A stretch of 64,000 nt of DNA from Zingiber officinale (GCF_018446385.1 NC_055987.1:79727418-79791417); one strand, 5' to 3'; shown: positions 9,376-23,285, numbered from the stretch's first letter. Translations and numbers: made by a program. The notes: generated by a model from the sequence alone, not told the origin.

Positions 9376-11967
9376 CACTGTCGCTTAGGTCATATAAATG
9401 ACAAGCGCTTATCCCAGCTCCATAAGGATGGTTTGCTGGACTCATTTGATTTAGAATCATATGAGATATGCGAGTCATGCCTACGAGGCAAGATGACCAA
9501 AACCCCCTTTAGTGGGCATAGCGAGAGAGCAACTGATTTGTTAGGACTCATACATAGTGATGTATGTGGCCCTTTCAATGTTGCGGCTAGAGGCGGTTAT
9601 AGGTACTTCATCACATTTACTGATGATTTCAGTAGATACGGTTATGTGTACTTGATGACACATAAGTCTGAATCCTTTGAAAAGTTCAAAGAATTCAAGA
9701 ATGAAGTACAGAATCAGCTTGGCAAGAGTATTAAGGTACTTCGATCAGATCAAGGTGGTGAATACTTAAGTCATGAGTTTCGTGACTACTTAGCTGAGTG
9801 TGGGATTTTATCAAAACTCACTCCTCCTGGAACACCACAGTGGAATGGTGTATCCGAAAGGAGGAATCGTACCTTATTAGATATGGTACGATCTATGATG
9901 AGTCACACAGATCTTCCGACATATCTATGGGGATATGCTCTAGACACGGCAGCTTTCATACTCAACCGAGTTCCATCAAAGGCCGTGATAAAGACACCAT
10001 ATAGGATATGGACTGGGAGAGATGCCCAGGTGTCTTTCATGAGGATTTGGGGTTGTGAGGCTTACGTTAGACGTCAAGTCTCAGACAAATTAGGACCCAA
10101 ATCCGACAAGTGTTATTTCATTGGATATCCCAAGGAAACTAAGGGATATTACTTCTACATTCCCAGTCAGCACAAGGTAGTTGTGGCAAAGACTGGGGTC
10201 TTTCTAGAAAGGGACTTTGTTTCTAGAAAGACTAGTGGGAGCATGTTCGATCTTGAAGAAGTTCAAGATGCGAACAATAGCACTGATGCCTCGATGGAAA
10301 TTGAACTGGAACCACAAAGTGTTGTGGATGATGTTCCACAAGGAGTTGAGGAACAACAACCGGTTCAAGTAGACATACCTCTTCGCAGGTCTGATAGGGT
10401 ACGTCGTCAGCCTGAGAGATATTCATTTCTCTTGTCTGACCATGATGACGTTATGCTCATAGAGGATGAGCCTACCACCTATCAAGAAGCTGTTATGAGA
10501 CCAGATTCCGATAAATGGTTAGAGGCCATGAGATCCGAAATGGAGTCCATGTACACCAACCAAGTATGGACTTTGGTTGATCCACCTGAAGGGGTAAAAC
10601 CCATTGGGTGTAAGTGGGTCTTTAAGAGAAAGACTGACATGGATGGACTTATTTATAAGAGTCGCTTGGTAGCTAAAGGTTTTAAGCAGATTCATGGTAT
10701 TGACTATGATGAAACCTTTTCTCCAGTAGCGATGTTTAAGTCTATTCGGATCATGATTGCTATTGCAGCCTACCATGACTATGAGATATGGCAGATGGAT
10801 GTCAAAACCGCGTTTCTGAATGGAAACCTGCTCGAGGATGTGTACATGACACAACCTGAGGGTTTTGTAGATCCACAGCATACTAGTAGAGTATGCAAGC
10901 TGCATAGGTCCATTTATGGACTAAAGCAAGCTTCTCGGAGCTGGAATCTTCGATTTGATGATGCGATCAAACAGTTTGGTTTCATCAAGAACGAAGATGA
11001 ACCTTGTGTCTACAAGAAGGTTGTAGGGGATATAGTTGTCTTCCTCATATTGTATGTGGATGACATACTACTCATTGGGAAGGACATCCCTATGCTTCAG
11101 TCTGTCAAGACCTGGCTAGGGAGTTGCTTCTCAATGAAGGACTTAGGTGAGGCATCCCGCATTCTAGGGATACAGATCTATAGAGATAGATCTAAGAGAT
11201 TACTTGGCCTAAGTCAGAGTACATATATTGACAAGGTACTCCTTCGGTTTGCCATGCAGAACTCCAAGAAGGGATTTCTGCCGATGTCACATGGCGTGAG
11301 TCTTTCGAAGACTCAAAGTCCCTCTTCTAGAGAGGAGAGAGACCGCATGGATCAGATCCCTTATGCCTCAGCCATAGGATCGATCATGTATGCCATGCTA
11401 TGTACTCGACCTGATGTCTCGTATGCTTTGAGCATGACGAGCAGATACCAGTCAGATCCAGGTGAAAGTCACTGGATAGCGGTCAAGAATATTCTTAAGT
11501 ACTTAAGAAGGACTAAAGAATATTTCTTGATATATGGAGGCAATGATGAGCTAACTGTAAAGGGTTACAGTGATGCTAGCTTCCAGACCGACTAGGATGA
11601 CTATAGATCGCAGTCGGGGTTCGTATTTTGCATTAATGGTGGCGCTGTCAGCTGGAAGAGTTCGAAGCAGGATACAGTAGCTAATTCTACAATAGAAGCC
11701 GAGTACATAGCAAAGGAGGCAGTTTGGATCCGCAAGTTCATCACTGAACTTGGGGTGGTTCCCAGCATTGCTGACCCCATTGAGCTCTATTGTGACAACA
11801 ATGGAGCTATAGCACAGGCGAAGGAACCTCGCTCACACCAGCGGACCAAGCATATACTACGGCGCTTCCATCTCATTCGAGAGATTATCGATAGAGGAGA
11901 TGTGAAGATTTGCAGAGTACCTACAGAGGCTAACATCGCAGATCCGTTGACCAAGGCTTTGGCATAG
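9376..11967 (+). pseudogene. Integrase, reverse transcriptase and RNase H of copia element D, broken
   Basis: Same frame as the preceding gag-protease. The integrase zinc finger (H..H then CESC, about 9376-9485) is followed by the DDE core: HSDVCGPF near 9555, RSDQGGEY near 9745, NGVSERRN near 9845. RT follows with the catalytic YVDD near 11052-11063 and the family motif QMDVKTAFLNG near 10793. RNase H spans about 11550-11967 with [10 protein letters not shown], ending at TAG 11965-11967. A single in-frame TAG at 11593-11595 cuts RNase H from RT, and four residues or so seem missing after EAEYIA. The order integrase before RT defines Ty1/copia. Lineage within copia (Tork-like?) is not certain. 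Confidence 0.92.
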
Positions 11968-12031
11968 AGGAAGCATGATGGTCACACTAGGTCTTTATGC
12001 CTTAGAGCCTATACTGATTGGCACTAGTGCT

Positions 12032-12041
12032 AGTGGGAGAT
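12032..12041 (+). other. Polypurine tract of element D
   Basis: AGTGGGAGAT abuts the 3' LTR start, the expected plus-strand primer position. Confidence 0.75.
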
Positions 12042-13865
12042 TGTTAGTTAGAGCCCTAGAGCCAATCATTTGATGATTGTATGGACTCATGTATATCATA
12101 TTCTTAATAAAGGCATTGGTTTTTGGTTATTATGCTTATTTGTATTAGTGTCAGATAAAAGAAGTATAGTAACGTCCTTGAGTAGAACGTTCATACCTAT
12201 ATCAATCGATTAGTTGAATCGATAGTGAGATGATATAGGGAACACTACTCTAAATCATTCCTAGTCGAGTATTAACATTCAGGGACAATGTTAATGCAAT
12301 AAGACTAGCATGTAGGTCAGCTCGATGACTTGATCTCACAAGTCATGGATATAGAGATATCAAGCTGACACATGGGTATGCATTAGAGAATGTATACTGA
12401 ATGACCCGCCATGAGAAAGTATCATGGATCGTTATATGAGTGTCATATACTTACTCATGTGGCTATTAGTATGACTATTAGTCCTTAGACCTGAAGTCAC
12501 CATGGATCCCTACATAAGGAGTTATGTACTTTAGTTTCGTCAAACGTCACCCGTAACTGGGTGGACTATAAAGGCGATTACTGGGTATGTAACGAATTAT
12601 GCAGAGGGATGTGAGTGATGTAGAAGGAATCTATCCCTCCCATATGACGGGAGCGACATCGCTATTCTTGATAGAGTGAGACCACTAAGCGCATGGCCAT
12701 GCCCAAATGAGTCAACATTAGATGTTGAGCTCATTTGATCGAGTGAGTCTACTTGGGATTCAAGATTTAGATTGATTGGAGGATGACACGGTGTATGCCT
12801 CACATTTATCAATCTAGATGTCTAGGATAGAAGGACAATGTCACATATTGTGAGGAGTCACAATTAGTAGTCACAAGGTGATGTCGGATCTCGACATTCT
12901 TGTAACTTGGGTAGTAATGATGTGTTGCTAGATACCGCTCATTACTTATGCTCCTAAATGGGTTTAGGGGCATTGCCAACGTTACAAGAACCTATAGGGT
13001 CACACACTAAGGGCAAATAGATGGAGACTAGGTTCATTTGATGAACCTAAATGATTAGGTTCATATGATGAACCAAATTGGATTAAGAGTAATCCAAAGT
13101 AGGATAATTGAGTTGGACTCAAGTTGGTTCATGTGTTAAGTGAGTCTAATTTGGACTTAGACTCATTTAATTAATTTAATTCAATGAATAGAGATTCATT
13201 AAATTAAAATTGGCTTGAACCAATGGTTAGATTAGAACAACCAAGGGATAGAAGTGGTCAAGTTTGACTTGACTTAAGTAGGAAGATGAAGAGTAATGTT
13301 TTTGACTTGACTTTGACTTGACCAATGCCACATCATCAAGGCCTCTTCATTTGGTCAAGTTTGACTTGACCAAATGCCACCTCATGGGAGTTACCAAGAG
13401 TTGTGACTCTTGATATTCCATGGGGGTTACAAGGTTTAATGTGGCCGACCACTTTGAGTGTAAAAAAAAATGAATGTTTTATTTTTTCATTCAAGGCTAA
13501 TTGATTTCATCTTCTTCCTCTTGCTCACAATTCTTCTCTCCCTCTTCTCCTTCTTGCCGAGACCTTGCTTGAGTGCTAGCACACTCTAAGGTTTCTTCTC
13601 CATCTCTTGCTTGTGTGGATACAAATAGAGAAGTGTCTATTTTGACACTTTTGAGATCCGGCGAACCAAGGACAAGCGGGATTGCGAAGGGCTTCGCTAC
13701 AAAGGTATAAATGGTTTATCCTTATGTAGATCTACTGTAGATTAAAGTTTTTCAAACTCGTACTCGTATTTTCGTTCGGTTTTACCTTGCACGAGATCCG
13801 TGGCTTGGGCGATTCGGGGTTTCCGCGACGCGAAAAGCGATTTTCGCGGCCCGAAAAACCCAACA
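12042..13865 (+). mobile_element. 3' LTR of copia element D
   Basis: Near-identical to 4610-6429, with scattered single-base changes and a 2-4 bp A-run difference near 13464. It ends CCCAACA and is followed by the GTTAT duplication. Confidence 0.93.
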
Positions 13866-13870
13866 GTTAT

Positions 13871-15222
13871 CCACAAAATCAAAAAGAGATTAACAGTCCA
13901 GTGGAAAAATATGAGTTATTGAATCACGTAGCATATTCCAGTGAAAGCATTCTGCAAGAGCAATGTTATGAAGAACCTGAAATAAATAGAAAATGATTAA
14001 GAGTTCACACAAACAAGAACTACACATTGTAAATAAACTTCTCTTCTTTTGTATGTAAGTCAACAACAAATCATCATGTACTTCAAAAATGAGTAAGATA
14101 TTAGTTAAAATAGAAATAATTAGAGGAAAAAATAGACATGTTTCATATAGCAGCCAATTAATACATTTTGACATGGAGAAACAACATCAAACCCTTAGTT
14201 GCAACTATTAAGGAGACCTAAAGGGCCATATTTTTATTCATCTAATAGTCATTTGAATCAAATTTACAAATGTAATACTAATAATAAGTCTTTTACATCC
14301 AAAGCAATCTACACATACACTCAAAATATTAAATTTTAAAACTAACAAAGTCTTGTAACTTAAAAAGTAGATTAGATGGATCATCTTCGATCATTATATT
14401 GATTCACAAAAATCCAAGTACCTGTCACCTGCAAATATAATGTATATATTTGTATAAGTGAAATGAAACAATGTAAATACAAAATTAATAAAAATAATTC
14501 AAAATATTGTATATCATACCAAACGAGAAAAATACACAGTATCATTCCATATGCACCTAATAATAGTCTTCGCTTATTGTTAACTACAAACACCAAAGCA
14601 AACATCATTAGTAACAAAATAAATCAACAAACTTTATATGTTAATAAACATCAGTAATCAGTCCTCTCATTATCACTTAAACCAACTAGGGAAAATGCAT
14701 ACTACACAAACTTTATAGAGCTGAGCTTATTCACACTTCTTTAAACTATCAACCTTAACTTCAATTCTATTTGAAGTTTAATGGCTAGGCACATACACAA
14801 AGAAATTGGTAAACCTTTGAACCATATGTAGACTACTTTGACAAACATAAAAAAGCATGAATTACTGATATATGTACTTTATGAACTCTATCGAAAAAAT
14901 AAATAAATAAAAAGAAAGCAACAAAAATAGTGTTTGTGCTTTAAAAACCCCAGTGAGAGTCTTGAAAATTTTTTACTACAACACAAGAGGATAAATTAGA
15001 ATTTCCAAAAAGTTGTTTACAAGGTTGTCCCACAATAAATGAATTTAATGCTTGAAGATATAGAATATCTCATAATTGGTATACCCAACTTAATACGTAT
15101 TGTTAAGATTACTACAAAATCATTCCATTACGTTGGCATTAGAAAACGCAATATGTAAGAAACTCTCAACTCCATTTATATACTCCTCAGTTTGTCTTGA
15201 CAAAACCATCCACCTCTTATCC
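13871..15222. other. CACTA interior between element D and the solo LTR; no gene recognised
   Basis: AT-rich, with short open frames only (for example 13890-14174 minus, 14381-14617 minus). None shows a domain. It may be intron or intergenic DNA captured with the host fragments, or decayed transposon sequence. Confidence 0.5.
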
Positions 15223-15227
15223 AAAAT

Positions 15228-18200
15228 TGTAACGCCCGCCCTTCTTACCCAACCAAAGGCGGCGCTACGTTCTTATACTACTTACGTACATGCTTTAGTT
15301 ATAACAGCGGAAGAATAAAAACTTTAAAGAATTTAATTTATTAAGCATAATATCACATATTCTGATTTGTTCAAATGTGCATATGTTGATTCTATAACTA
15401 ATCATATTAATTTGTCCGGATCGTTCTTTGCCGAGCCACCACCACACACATCACTATCTGCTCCTCCTGTTGCTCCTCTAGCTCATCCAGCTTCTTTATC
15501 TGCGGTACAAGGAAAGTAAGCTATGAGCACTCATGGCTCAGTAAGTTCCTTTCCTACTCACTAAAACCGAATCATCGTATATTAATATCATGCATAGTAT
15601 CATAAGCATATAACATACAAGAGTATCATATTCATATCATAATATCACATGACATTATATCTAATCATCAGGTAATTTAAAGCACATATGTAGGCAATGC
15701 ATCATGAATTTGAAAACTTATACTTATAAATACTTGAAATTAATATCATCATTGAGGGGATCCCGGTTTGTACCACATACATCATGCGCGCGCTTCTTAA
15801 GTAGGTCCAAGGTAGCAAGTCTTGAACCCTACCATACATACATACTAGGCCCGAGTCTTACTCCATCGACCTAGGGCATTCAGAAGCCCATTACTGACGA
15901 GGCCCGAGTCTTATTCCATCGACCCCGGGGCGTTTACGAAGCCCACCCTTGGTACAAACCATACAAAATAACATATCATGCATAACTATCATATCATGTC
16001 CTTAACAATCTTTCATGCATTTCCTTTTTCGTTTCTTTTCATTATGTATAGCATTTCCTTATGCTATCACATATCATGGAATATTACATAATATAATTTC
16101 ATTCCTTCATTATGTATAGCATTTCCTTATGCTATCACATATCATGGTATATTACATAACATAGTTTTATTTCTTCATTATGTATAGCATTTCCTTATGC
16201 TATCACATATCATGGCATATTACATAACATAGTTTTATTTCTTCATTATGTATAGCATTTCCTTATGCTATCACATATCATGGCATATTACATAACATAG
16301 CATTTCTTCATTATGTATAGCATTTCCTATGCTATCACATATCATGGCATTTACATAACATAAATTTCATTCTTTTCTCATTATGTATAACATTTCCTAT
16401 GCTATCACATATCATGACATATAACATAATTTCATAGCATATCCTAGGTTTCTTTCCCTTTTTCTTTTATTTCCTTCATGGCCGAAACCTACTAGTCCTT
16501 AAGCTAGGTCTCTTAAGTGACTTAAAGCATGGAAAGCTTAAGTAAATATCATGGCAAAAGTTACTAAGAATATCATACATAAAATTGGATCATAAATAAG
16601 CTAGGACTCTTGTGATCTTACTTGTCTTATATCATGTACTCATTTTCTTCATTCCAATTAAACATGAGAGCATTAATCAACTTTCATATCATGACCCCAC
16701 AAAGGTCTTGAACATATTAACATTTTGTTTAAGCTTTTCTAAGCTATCCATTTCATCATGGCCGAAAACCCTAAGAAAGAATTCATGAAGTTCTAACAAT
16801 ATTCAACGTACGAATCTTTTGAGATCTTTGTATTCTATCACATGAGCATGTTTATTTAAATTTAAGGGTCTTCCTAACCCTAAACCCTTCCTTGGCCGAA
16901 ATATAGGAGTGGGTTTTCTTTTATTTTCAATTATCTTCTAAGCAAGAAAACTAATACATGATCCTTAACATTTCATAGGGAGGACCTCGTACTAGTTGGG
17001 TAAAACAATAATTTCCCTAGCCTCTTAAAAATATTTTTGGCTGAAATTCTATGGTTAAGTACTCCTTTGATCAAGCATCATATAGGTGTAAAAACATGAA
17101 GAAGATCCCTTTTCCATGGCATAGAAAATCTATCATGTAGTGTAGATTTAGTTAAACCTCACTAGATTTCGAAAGCTCTTCTTAACCGAATTTTCTCAAA
17201 CTTGTTTCTAGGTTTTAAAATCCTCATAAAATCTGAAAAATATATAAAAAGCCTTGTACCACAGGTGAGGGGAAGCTTACCTTCTTCGCTTAAATTTCCT
17301 AGGTTTGAGAACTTGCTTGGGGACCTTTCTTCCTTGCTTGTTTGCTCGGCACCAATGGAGGAGAGGAGTGGCTAGGTCTTTTGGTGGAGAGGGGAGGAAG
17401 AAGAGGCTTCTTCCTCTTTGTGTTGCTCGGCAACAACAAGAAAGAAAGAAGAGGGAGGGAGTGAGAAGGAAGAGGAGCTTCCTTCCTCTTGTGTTGCTCG
17501 GCAACAAGAAGAAAAGAGAGGGAGAGGGAGGTCTCGGCACAAAGGGAGGAGAGGAGGATGAGTGGGTTGAGGATGAAGTTGAAGCCCCCCCTCCATGCCT
17601 ATTTATACTAAAAGGAGGGGAAGGAACTTGACTTGATTCATCCTCCCTATTCATTTCTCCCCTTAAATGACAAGAATATTCTAGAGATATGCCTCTTGAG
17701 TTCTCTCTTTTCTTTCCCTTAATCTCTCTTTTTTTTTCTCCTTTAATTAAAATTCCTATCTCTCCTCTTACAATATTCTCTCCTATCCCACTTGGTTAAT
17801 ACATGCATGCATCCACAAGAGAACCAAGGTTCAAAACTTGGTTATGTATATTTTTATTTCTTTTTACTTCCTTTTTCTTTTAAGTAAAAAGAATCCTTTC
17901 TTATTCTTAACTACTTAATCCTTTCTCTCCTTATCAATAATTCTCCTATCCCCTTTGGTATCCTATACATGTTCCTTACAAGAGGTCCAAGGTTCAATCT
18001 CTCTTCTAACATTTTATTTTCTTTTGTACATAATAATTCGTATATTTCCCTATTATGCATTATGCATAAATATTTCATACATGTATTCATATTTCTTCCT
18101 TTTGTCTACATTAATTCCATACATTATAAATCATGCATAGATGATTTATATTCTCAACTTTATTTTCTTTCATAATCATCTAAATCCTTCCCATCGTAAC

Positions 18201-18287
18201 ATTCAACGTAGACTATCTACACATTCTTTTCATTACATTCGTACTCTCATTGCCCTTACTTTATCTAGGCTTTCTAGGGGTGTTACA
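15228..18287 (-). mobile_element. Solo LTR of a Ty3/gypsy element (LTR G)
   Basis: On the minus strand it starts TGTAACACCCC (18287) and ends GGGCGGGCGTTACA (15228), like element A's LTRs. The target duplication AAAAT is at 15223-15227 and 18288-18292. No internal region is present, so it arose by recombination between two LTRs. It shares CACCTGTGGTACAAG and repeated 'GGCCGAAA' text with element A's LTR but has diverged. Open frames at 17277-17654 come from its purine/pyrimidine-rich transcribed part. Confidence 0.93.
16035..16440. repeat. Tandem repeat of about 68 bp inside solo LTR G
   Basis: Six copies of a unit containing ATTATGTATAGCATTTCC begin at about 16041, 16109, 16177, 16245, 16310 and 16380. 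The spacing of the first four is exactly 68. GCATTTCCTTATGC within each unit is an imperfect palindrome. Confidence 0.88.
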
Positions 18288-18292
18288 AAAAT

Positions 18293-18926
<634 letters not shown>

Positions 18927-19660
18927 CTAAAGAGATCTCTTCTGGCACTCCAAATTGCATCCTATTTGCCAGCTTCATCATATCTGTCACTGCATATCTG
19001 TCAAATATACATGAAATTTTAGTATGTGTACCTTCCAATATTAGACATGTAAAGGGAGTATTTACTTTTCCAAGTACTTTTGTGTGAAAATACAACCTTT
19101 CTTTCATTTTTCTCAACCGACGGCCACCTCTCTTCTTTTTGGGCTCAGAATCTGGAACTGGAAGAGGTTTTGGTTGCTTAGCAGGGGGTGGTTCTTGCCA
19201 TTTTTCAATCTTTTTAAGGATTTCATCTCGCAAGTTTCTTCCAGCCTTTCCTGTTGGATCCCCTCTAGTAGAATCTACCCTTGCAGCTAGAGTTGATTTT
19301 GATGCCAATAGTCGGCAAGCATGAGTTCTAAGAGGAGGGGTGCTTTGGAAAATCTCAGCTTGCTCAAGATAACCTACACGGAATTGAGAGGTTGCAGTGG
19401 AAAATCCAGCAAGTGCCTTTTTCTTTGCCCCAAGAAGCTGAACATTACAAGCAGGCATTTTTGCTAATGCAGACAAACCACCAGCAATGCCCATAAGTTT
19501 AGCTGCAACTGCACTTCCAATAATTGCTTGAAGATTTGGTGCAATATAGCCCATTCTACTCTCAACAAAATCAAGCACTTTCTTTTTTGCAAGGGCTCTA
19601 TCACATGCGTCAATTGTTTTATTCAAATTCTCTTTGGAAAGAGGCTTCCCTCTTGTGTTT
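18927..19660 (-). pseudogene. PRP31: Captured fragment of pre-mRNA splicing factor PRP31
   Basis: Two exon blocks on the minus strand match plant PRP31, the U4/U6 snRNP protein of the spliceosome. Block 1 (about 19625-19097) holds the end of the Nop domain (SRMGYIAPNLQAIIGSAVAA, then GGLSALAKMPACNVQLLGAK) and the downstream conserved region (EKWQEPPPAKQPKPLPVPDS). It ends at a GT donor in KMKER. A 99-bp intron (19096-18998) ends TTTGACAG, and block 2 (18997-18927) continues YAVTDMMKLANRMQFG up to a canonical GTGAGT donor. The intron happens to be open in frame, so a 235-codon frame at 18919-19626 reads through it. About 210 of roughly 490 residues are present; a few residues are missing after CDRALA. 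Retained introns show capture from DNA. Whether it is transcribed is unknown. Confidence 0.93.
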
Positions 19661-20457
19661 TATTCAAATTCTAAGTAACAGATGACGTAAAAGGTTTTAA
19701 TAACATGTACGAATTAAATTCTATTATTAGGTCTTCAAGCTACACAGGGATTAGGCATTCTAAGGAATTAACTGAAGTAAAGATTCATAAAGCAACAAGT
19801 ACCCTAATTGTTAGAAAAAGAGGGAGAAACCGTAGAGAACACAAATGGTGGCTTCGGCACGGTGCTGAAAAGAGGTGAACTGAGGCCTTTGGAAAAGGGA
19901 ATAATTGCCGTGTGTAGAAAGCCCTTTTTTATCTCTTCTGTTCTTGTAGGAAAAGAGAAAAGAATTGTAGCCAACGCTCGCTGCCTCCAATTTCGCTGTG
20001 GAGAGGGAAGTGATAGAGGATACAGGTAGCAGCGGTGGTAAAGATGGGCACGACGGCGGAGACGAGCCGTAGCCCTAAAGTCCGATTTCACTGCGGAGAG
20101 GGAAGCGGCAAAGGATACTGGTCGCAGTGGAGGCAGAGACGGGGCGTGACAGTGGTAGAGATGGGGCATGGCGGTGGCAGAGATGGGGCATGCGGAAAAG
20201 AGAACTTCGTCGTGCGAAAAAGAGGAGAACTGCAGCGGCGTGTGCGAAGAAGAGAACTGCAGCATCGTCAAAGAGGAGAAGGAAAGTCGTGCGGACATGA
20301 GAAGAGCAGGTGAAAAGAGGAGAAAGAGCGGTATGGGAAAGAAATGTGGTGAACAGAGGAGAAGGGGCGGTGTGAGAAAGAAATGCGGCGTGAGAAAGAA
20401 ATGCGGTGAAAAGATGAGAAGGATAGGGTTTTAAGTATTGGTGGAAAAATTAAATTA
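19661..20457. other. CACTA interior upstream of the PRP31 fragment; no gene recognised
   Basis: GTTTTATTCAAATTCT occurs twice (about 19616 and 19656), perhaps a capture junction. From about 20040 to 20430 the + strand is very purine-rich (GAGGAGAA, GAAAGAAATGCGG repeats), which produces overlapping open frames on both strands. No domain is found; it could be a captured 5' leader or simple-sequence expansion. Confidence 0.5.
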
Positions 20458-20657
20458 TTTTATTTTGGTTCATTAACACCTGGTTTTAAAAACCGCTGTT
20501 AAAATCGATGTCTATTAACGAAAAAAAATGCGCTCATAGACATCGCCTAAAAAACCGAAGTCTTGAGTGAAAATCTGCGCTCATAGACACTAGTTTTTGA
20601 AAAAACCGGTGTAAAATACTCAAAGACATCGGTTTTTGCTTAAAACCGTTGTTGTTC
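20458..20657. repeat. CACTA right subterminal repeats
   Basis: 'AAACCG(C/G)TGTT' and 'GACATCGGTTTTT' motifs recur in alternating orientation, mirroring the left end. Confidence 0.7.
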
Positions 20658-20689
20658 CACCGATGTCTATGAGGGTTTTTCTTGTAGTG
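20658..20689 (-). repeat. CACTA right terminal inverted repeat
   Basis: Ends ...TTTTTCTTGTAGTG at 20689, the inverse of the left end. ATC follows at 20690-20692. Confidence 0.93.
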
Positions 20690-21669
20690 ATCTTTGGTTC
20701 AGGACTTCGTCCCTCTCATCAGGAAAGGGTTCTCCCCTAAGGGGGAAACCCTAGAGTTTCATCCACCGTCGTCCCTTAACGTTCCGTCCATCTCCAGAGC
20801 AAGGAGGAATCCCCAAGACATCGGAAATCTCGGCAAGCATCTCTTCTTCCCCTTCTTCTCACATCAAGGGTTGTAAGTATGTTTTACTTTATATTTTGGG
20901 ATTGTTCTTCCCTCACAATGGAGTAGATCTCCTTTTCTATGGATGTAGGGAGTAGTTTTAGATAGGGTTTGATATAAGACTCATGTTTATGCCTTTACTT
21001 ATTGGATGATTTTGCTTACTTTGTTTCTATTTGATATGCATGAGACTTGCTGAGATTATCTCTTCATATTAATCGATTGTGTAGGAATTGCTAATTTCGT
21101 AAAGAGAGAATCTTAGATCATACACCTGAGGGGCCCTAGTGACAAGGGTAACTCATTCACAGACATCTAGGATACTTCCTTGAAAGGAGAGGCAACTTCT
21201 CCATAAGGAAGTAAGAAACCAAACTAAATCCTTACCTCTATCCTTAATGATACCGATTGGATTTACATTCTTGTGATCTACCGAGGCACCCTAGTGACAG
21301 GGGTTAACCGTAACAGGATTTTACAGGGATCTTCTTCGTTTAGTGCTTAAGGATAGCAGCTGTAACTTCTAGCGAACGCATGTCGATTGACAATGAGGAA
21401 AAGATAGAACATGATACATCAGGTTCCACCACAACGAAACCAAAATCCTAGAATCCATTTCCCAAAGCTCAATTCCTTCCAAGATCGATTCTCTTATCTT
21501 TCTCTTACTTTCTTCAATCACTCTCGTTAGTTTGCAAATACCAAAGTCAACTTTCGACCGTCTAGATAACTTACTTTGTGACATCTCTAGTGCTTAATCA
21601 ACAGTCCCTGCGGTTCAACAATCTTATATATTACTAACGACGAATTCGTGCACTTATGGAATCGTAACA
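20690..21669 (+). mobile_element. Athila-type LTR, downstream half (element F)
   Basis: Continuation of 2164-2748. It includes two copies of the CCCTAGTGACAGGGG-like text (21133 and 21290), a sequence also familiar from Athila-type LTRs, and ends CGTAACA just before the primer-binding site. No second LTR is in the window. Confidence 0.65.
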
Positions 21670-21676
21670 AGTTTTT

Positions 21677-21694
21677 TGGCACCGTTGCCGGAGA
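21677..21694 (+). other. Primer-binding site of element F
   Basis: TGGCACCGTTGCCGGAGA lies about 7 bp after the LTR. It resembles the TGGCGCCGTTGCCGGGGA site of Athila/Tat-type elements with two changes. Confidence 0.7.
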
Positions 21695-21936
21695 CTGTTC
21701 GCATTAACATTAGTAGATTAGCAAGTTAGTCAATCTAGACTTGTGAATAGTTTTTGTTTTTCCATTTTCATAATTCAAAAAAAATCTGCATTTTCTTGCT
21801 TGTCTTTAAATTCTACATTTATTTTTTTTATTTTTTTTATCTAGCAATTTAAATTATGCATTTTGTTTCTTGTTTTTTATATAGCATTTTATTTCTTATC
21901 TTTAATTCTTTATTTTTATTTTTATCTTGAATATTG

Positions 21937-23285
21937 ATGAGCACTAACATGTCAAGTAGGCCCTTAAGAGATTTCTCAGCACCTATTTTTGCAAGATTTA
22001 TGTCTCCCATTGTGCAGCCTCATATTGAAGTAGAAAATTTTTAACTAGACCCAGAGTTAATTTTCATGATACAAGGTCACAAATTTAGAGGAGAAGTATC
22101 AGAAAGTCCTTATCTGCACCTTAAGACATTTCTAGAGCTTTGTGATATGGTGAATTGTGAAGGAGTGTCAGCAGATATGTTCGATTGATAGCATTTCCTT
22201 TCAGTATCAAGGATAAAGCAAGGACTTGGTTATATTCCCTCCGTCCTCAAAGCATCACAAGTTGGAAACAATTGGAGAAGCAATTTCTAGATCATTTTTT
22301 CCCTCCAAGTAGAACAATTTATATGAGGAATTGCATCACAAATTTTGCTCAGACATATGGAGAATCATTATTTGAAGCATAAGACAGATTCAAGAGTCTA
22401 CAAAGACAGTGCCCTCATCATGGTTTGAAAAAATGGCTGACCCTGCACATATTCTATAGGAGAATTTCTTTCTCAGATAAGTGTTTGTTAAATTCATCGG
22501 CTGGAGGTTCTTTTATGGACAAGAGTGTAGACGAAGCATATACATTGATTGATCAAGTAGCATTGAACCTCCATGAATGGTCAAGCAAAAGTTGGATGGA
22601 ATCTCCCTCAGAAATTCAAAAAGTAGAAGTCATATATACAAGAGAGCCTGTCAAACAAAATGTAGTTCAACCACCCAAGAATGTTGAAATTCACAAGTCA
22701 CAGAATGAGGAGTTCAAATATTTGGGGGAAAAGATTAATAGCATAGTTTCAAAATGGTTCAAGGAAGACCTTCCTCCTACACAGACAAGATCTAGTGTAA
22801 ATGATAATGATTTTAAGTTGAGAAGTGGCAAGAATCATGAAGAACTACTGAAGAAGGATTTGTTTAGAATTGAGGAGAAGAACAATAGAAGACCTCAAGA
22901 ACTCAGTTTCATTACTCCAGGAAATTCCCAAAGGCCACAAGTATCTTTCCCTCAACGATTGATCACACCTACACTAGATAAGCAAGTTGGATCTCCTTTG
23001 CAAGCTCAAAGGGAATATGGGAAAAAGGAAGTACATTTCCCAAGACCTTCACTAAAGGTTTCTTTTCCACAAAGGCTAGTGAGGATTAATGAAGACGAAG
23101 ACTTTGGCAAATTCTGTGACACTAATATGGTTGAGTGTAGATTTTTGGATGTATATGAAGATGAGGACTCTTCATATGAGGATTGTGATGATAATGTAGT
23201 GGATACAAGTTTTCAGATCTACCTTCTGGGTTTACAGGGTGTTATGATGAAATTGAATTTTCAGATGATGAATGTGATGTGGTAA
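21937..23285 (+). pseudogene. Athila-type gag, broken (element F)
   Basis: ATG 21937 starts MSTNMSSRPLRDFSAP, the typical gag N-terminus of this lineage. It is cut by TAA at 22042 and by TGA near 22187 with a frame change. The capsid-like retrotransposon gag domain continues at about 22188-22382 (FPFSIKDKARTWLYSL, then FLDHFFPPSRT). A further stop interrupts EAxDRFKSL at 22380. From 22425 the frame runs to 23285 with QCPHHGLKKWL and GGSFMDKSVDEAYTLID, followed by a long acidic, low-complexity tail. No zinc knuckle, protease or RT of this element is seen before element C begins. Gag would build the particle. Confidence 0.8.

Larger units (their letters stand above)
4610..13865 (+). mobile_element. 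Full-length Ty1/copia element with paired LTRs (element D)
   Basis: Two LTRs of about 1.82 kb (4610-6429 and 12042-13865) flank a 5.6-kb interior. The target duplication GTTAT is at 4605-4609 and 13866-13870. PBS, gag, protease, integrase, RT, RNase H and polypurine tract come in Ty1/copia order. The LTRs differ at only a small number of positions by eye, so insertion is relatively recent. It sits in the CACTA element, next to the captured SEC fragment. The polyprotein carries one frameshift and two stops, so this copy is not autonomous. Confidence 0.95.

Noticed and set aside
16035..16440. Regular repeats considered as a CRISPR-like array
   Set aside because: Plain 68-bp tandem units without unique spacers, inside a plant LTR.
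17277..17654. Overlapping open frames on both strands
   Set aside because: Purine/pyrimidine-biased transcribed part of solo LTR G gives long frames by composition. Similar text occurs in element A's LTRs.
19804..20434. Open frames up to 164 codons on both strands near the CACTA right end
   Set aside because: GA-rich simple sequence; residues are low-complexity and no family is recognised.
21369..21584. 71-codon minus-strand frame
   Set aside because: Lies in the downstream half of the Athila-type LTR and has no domain.
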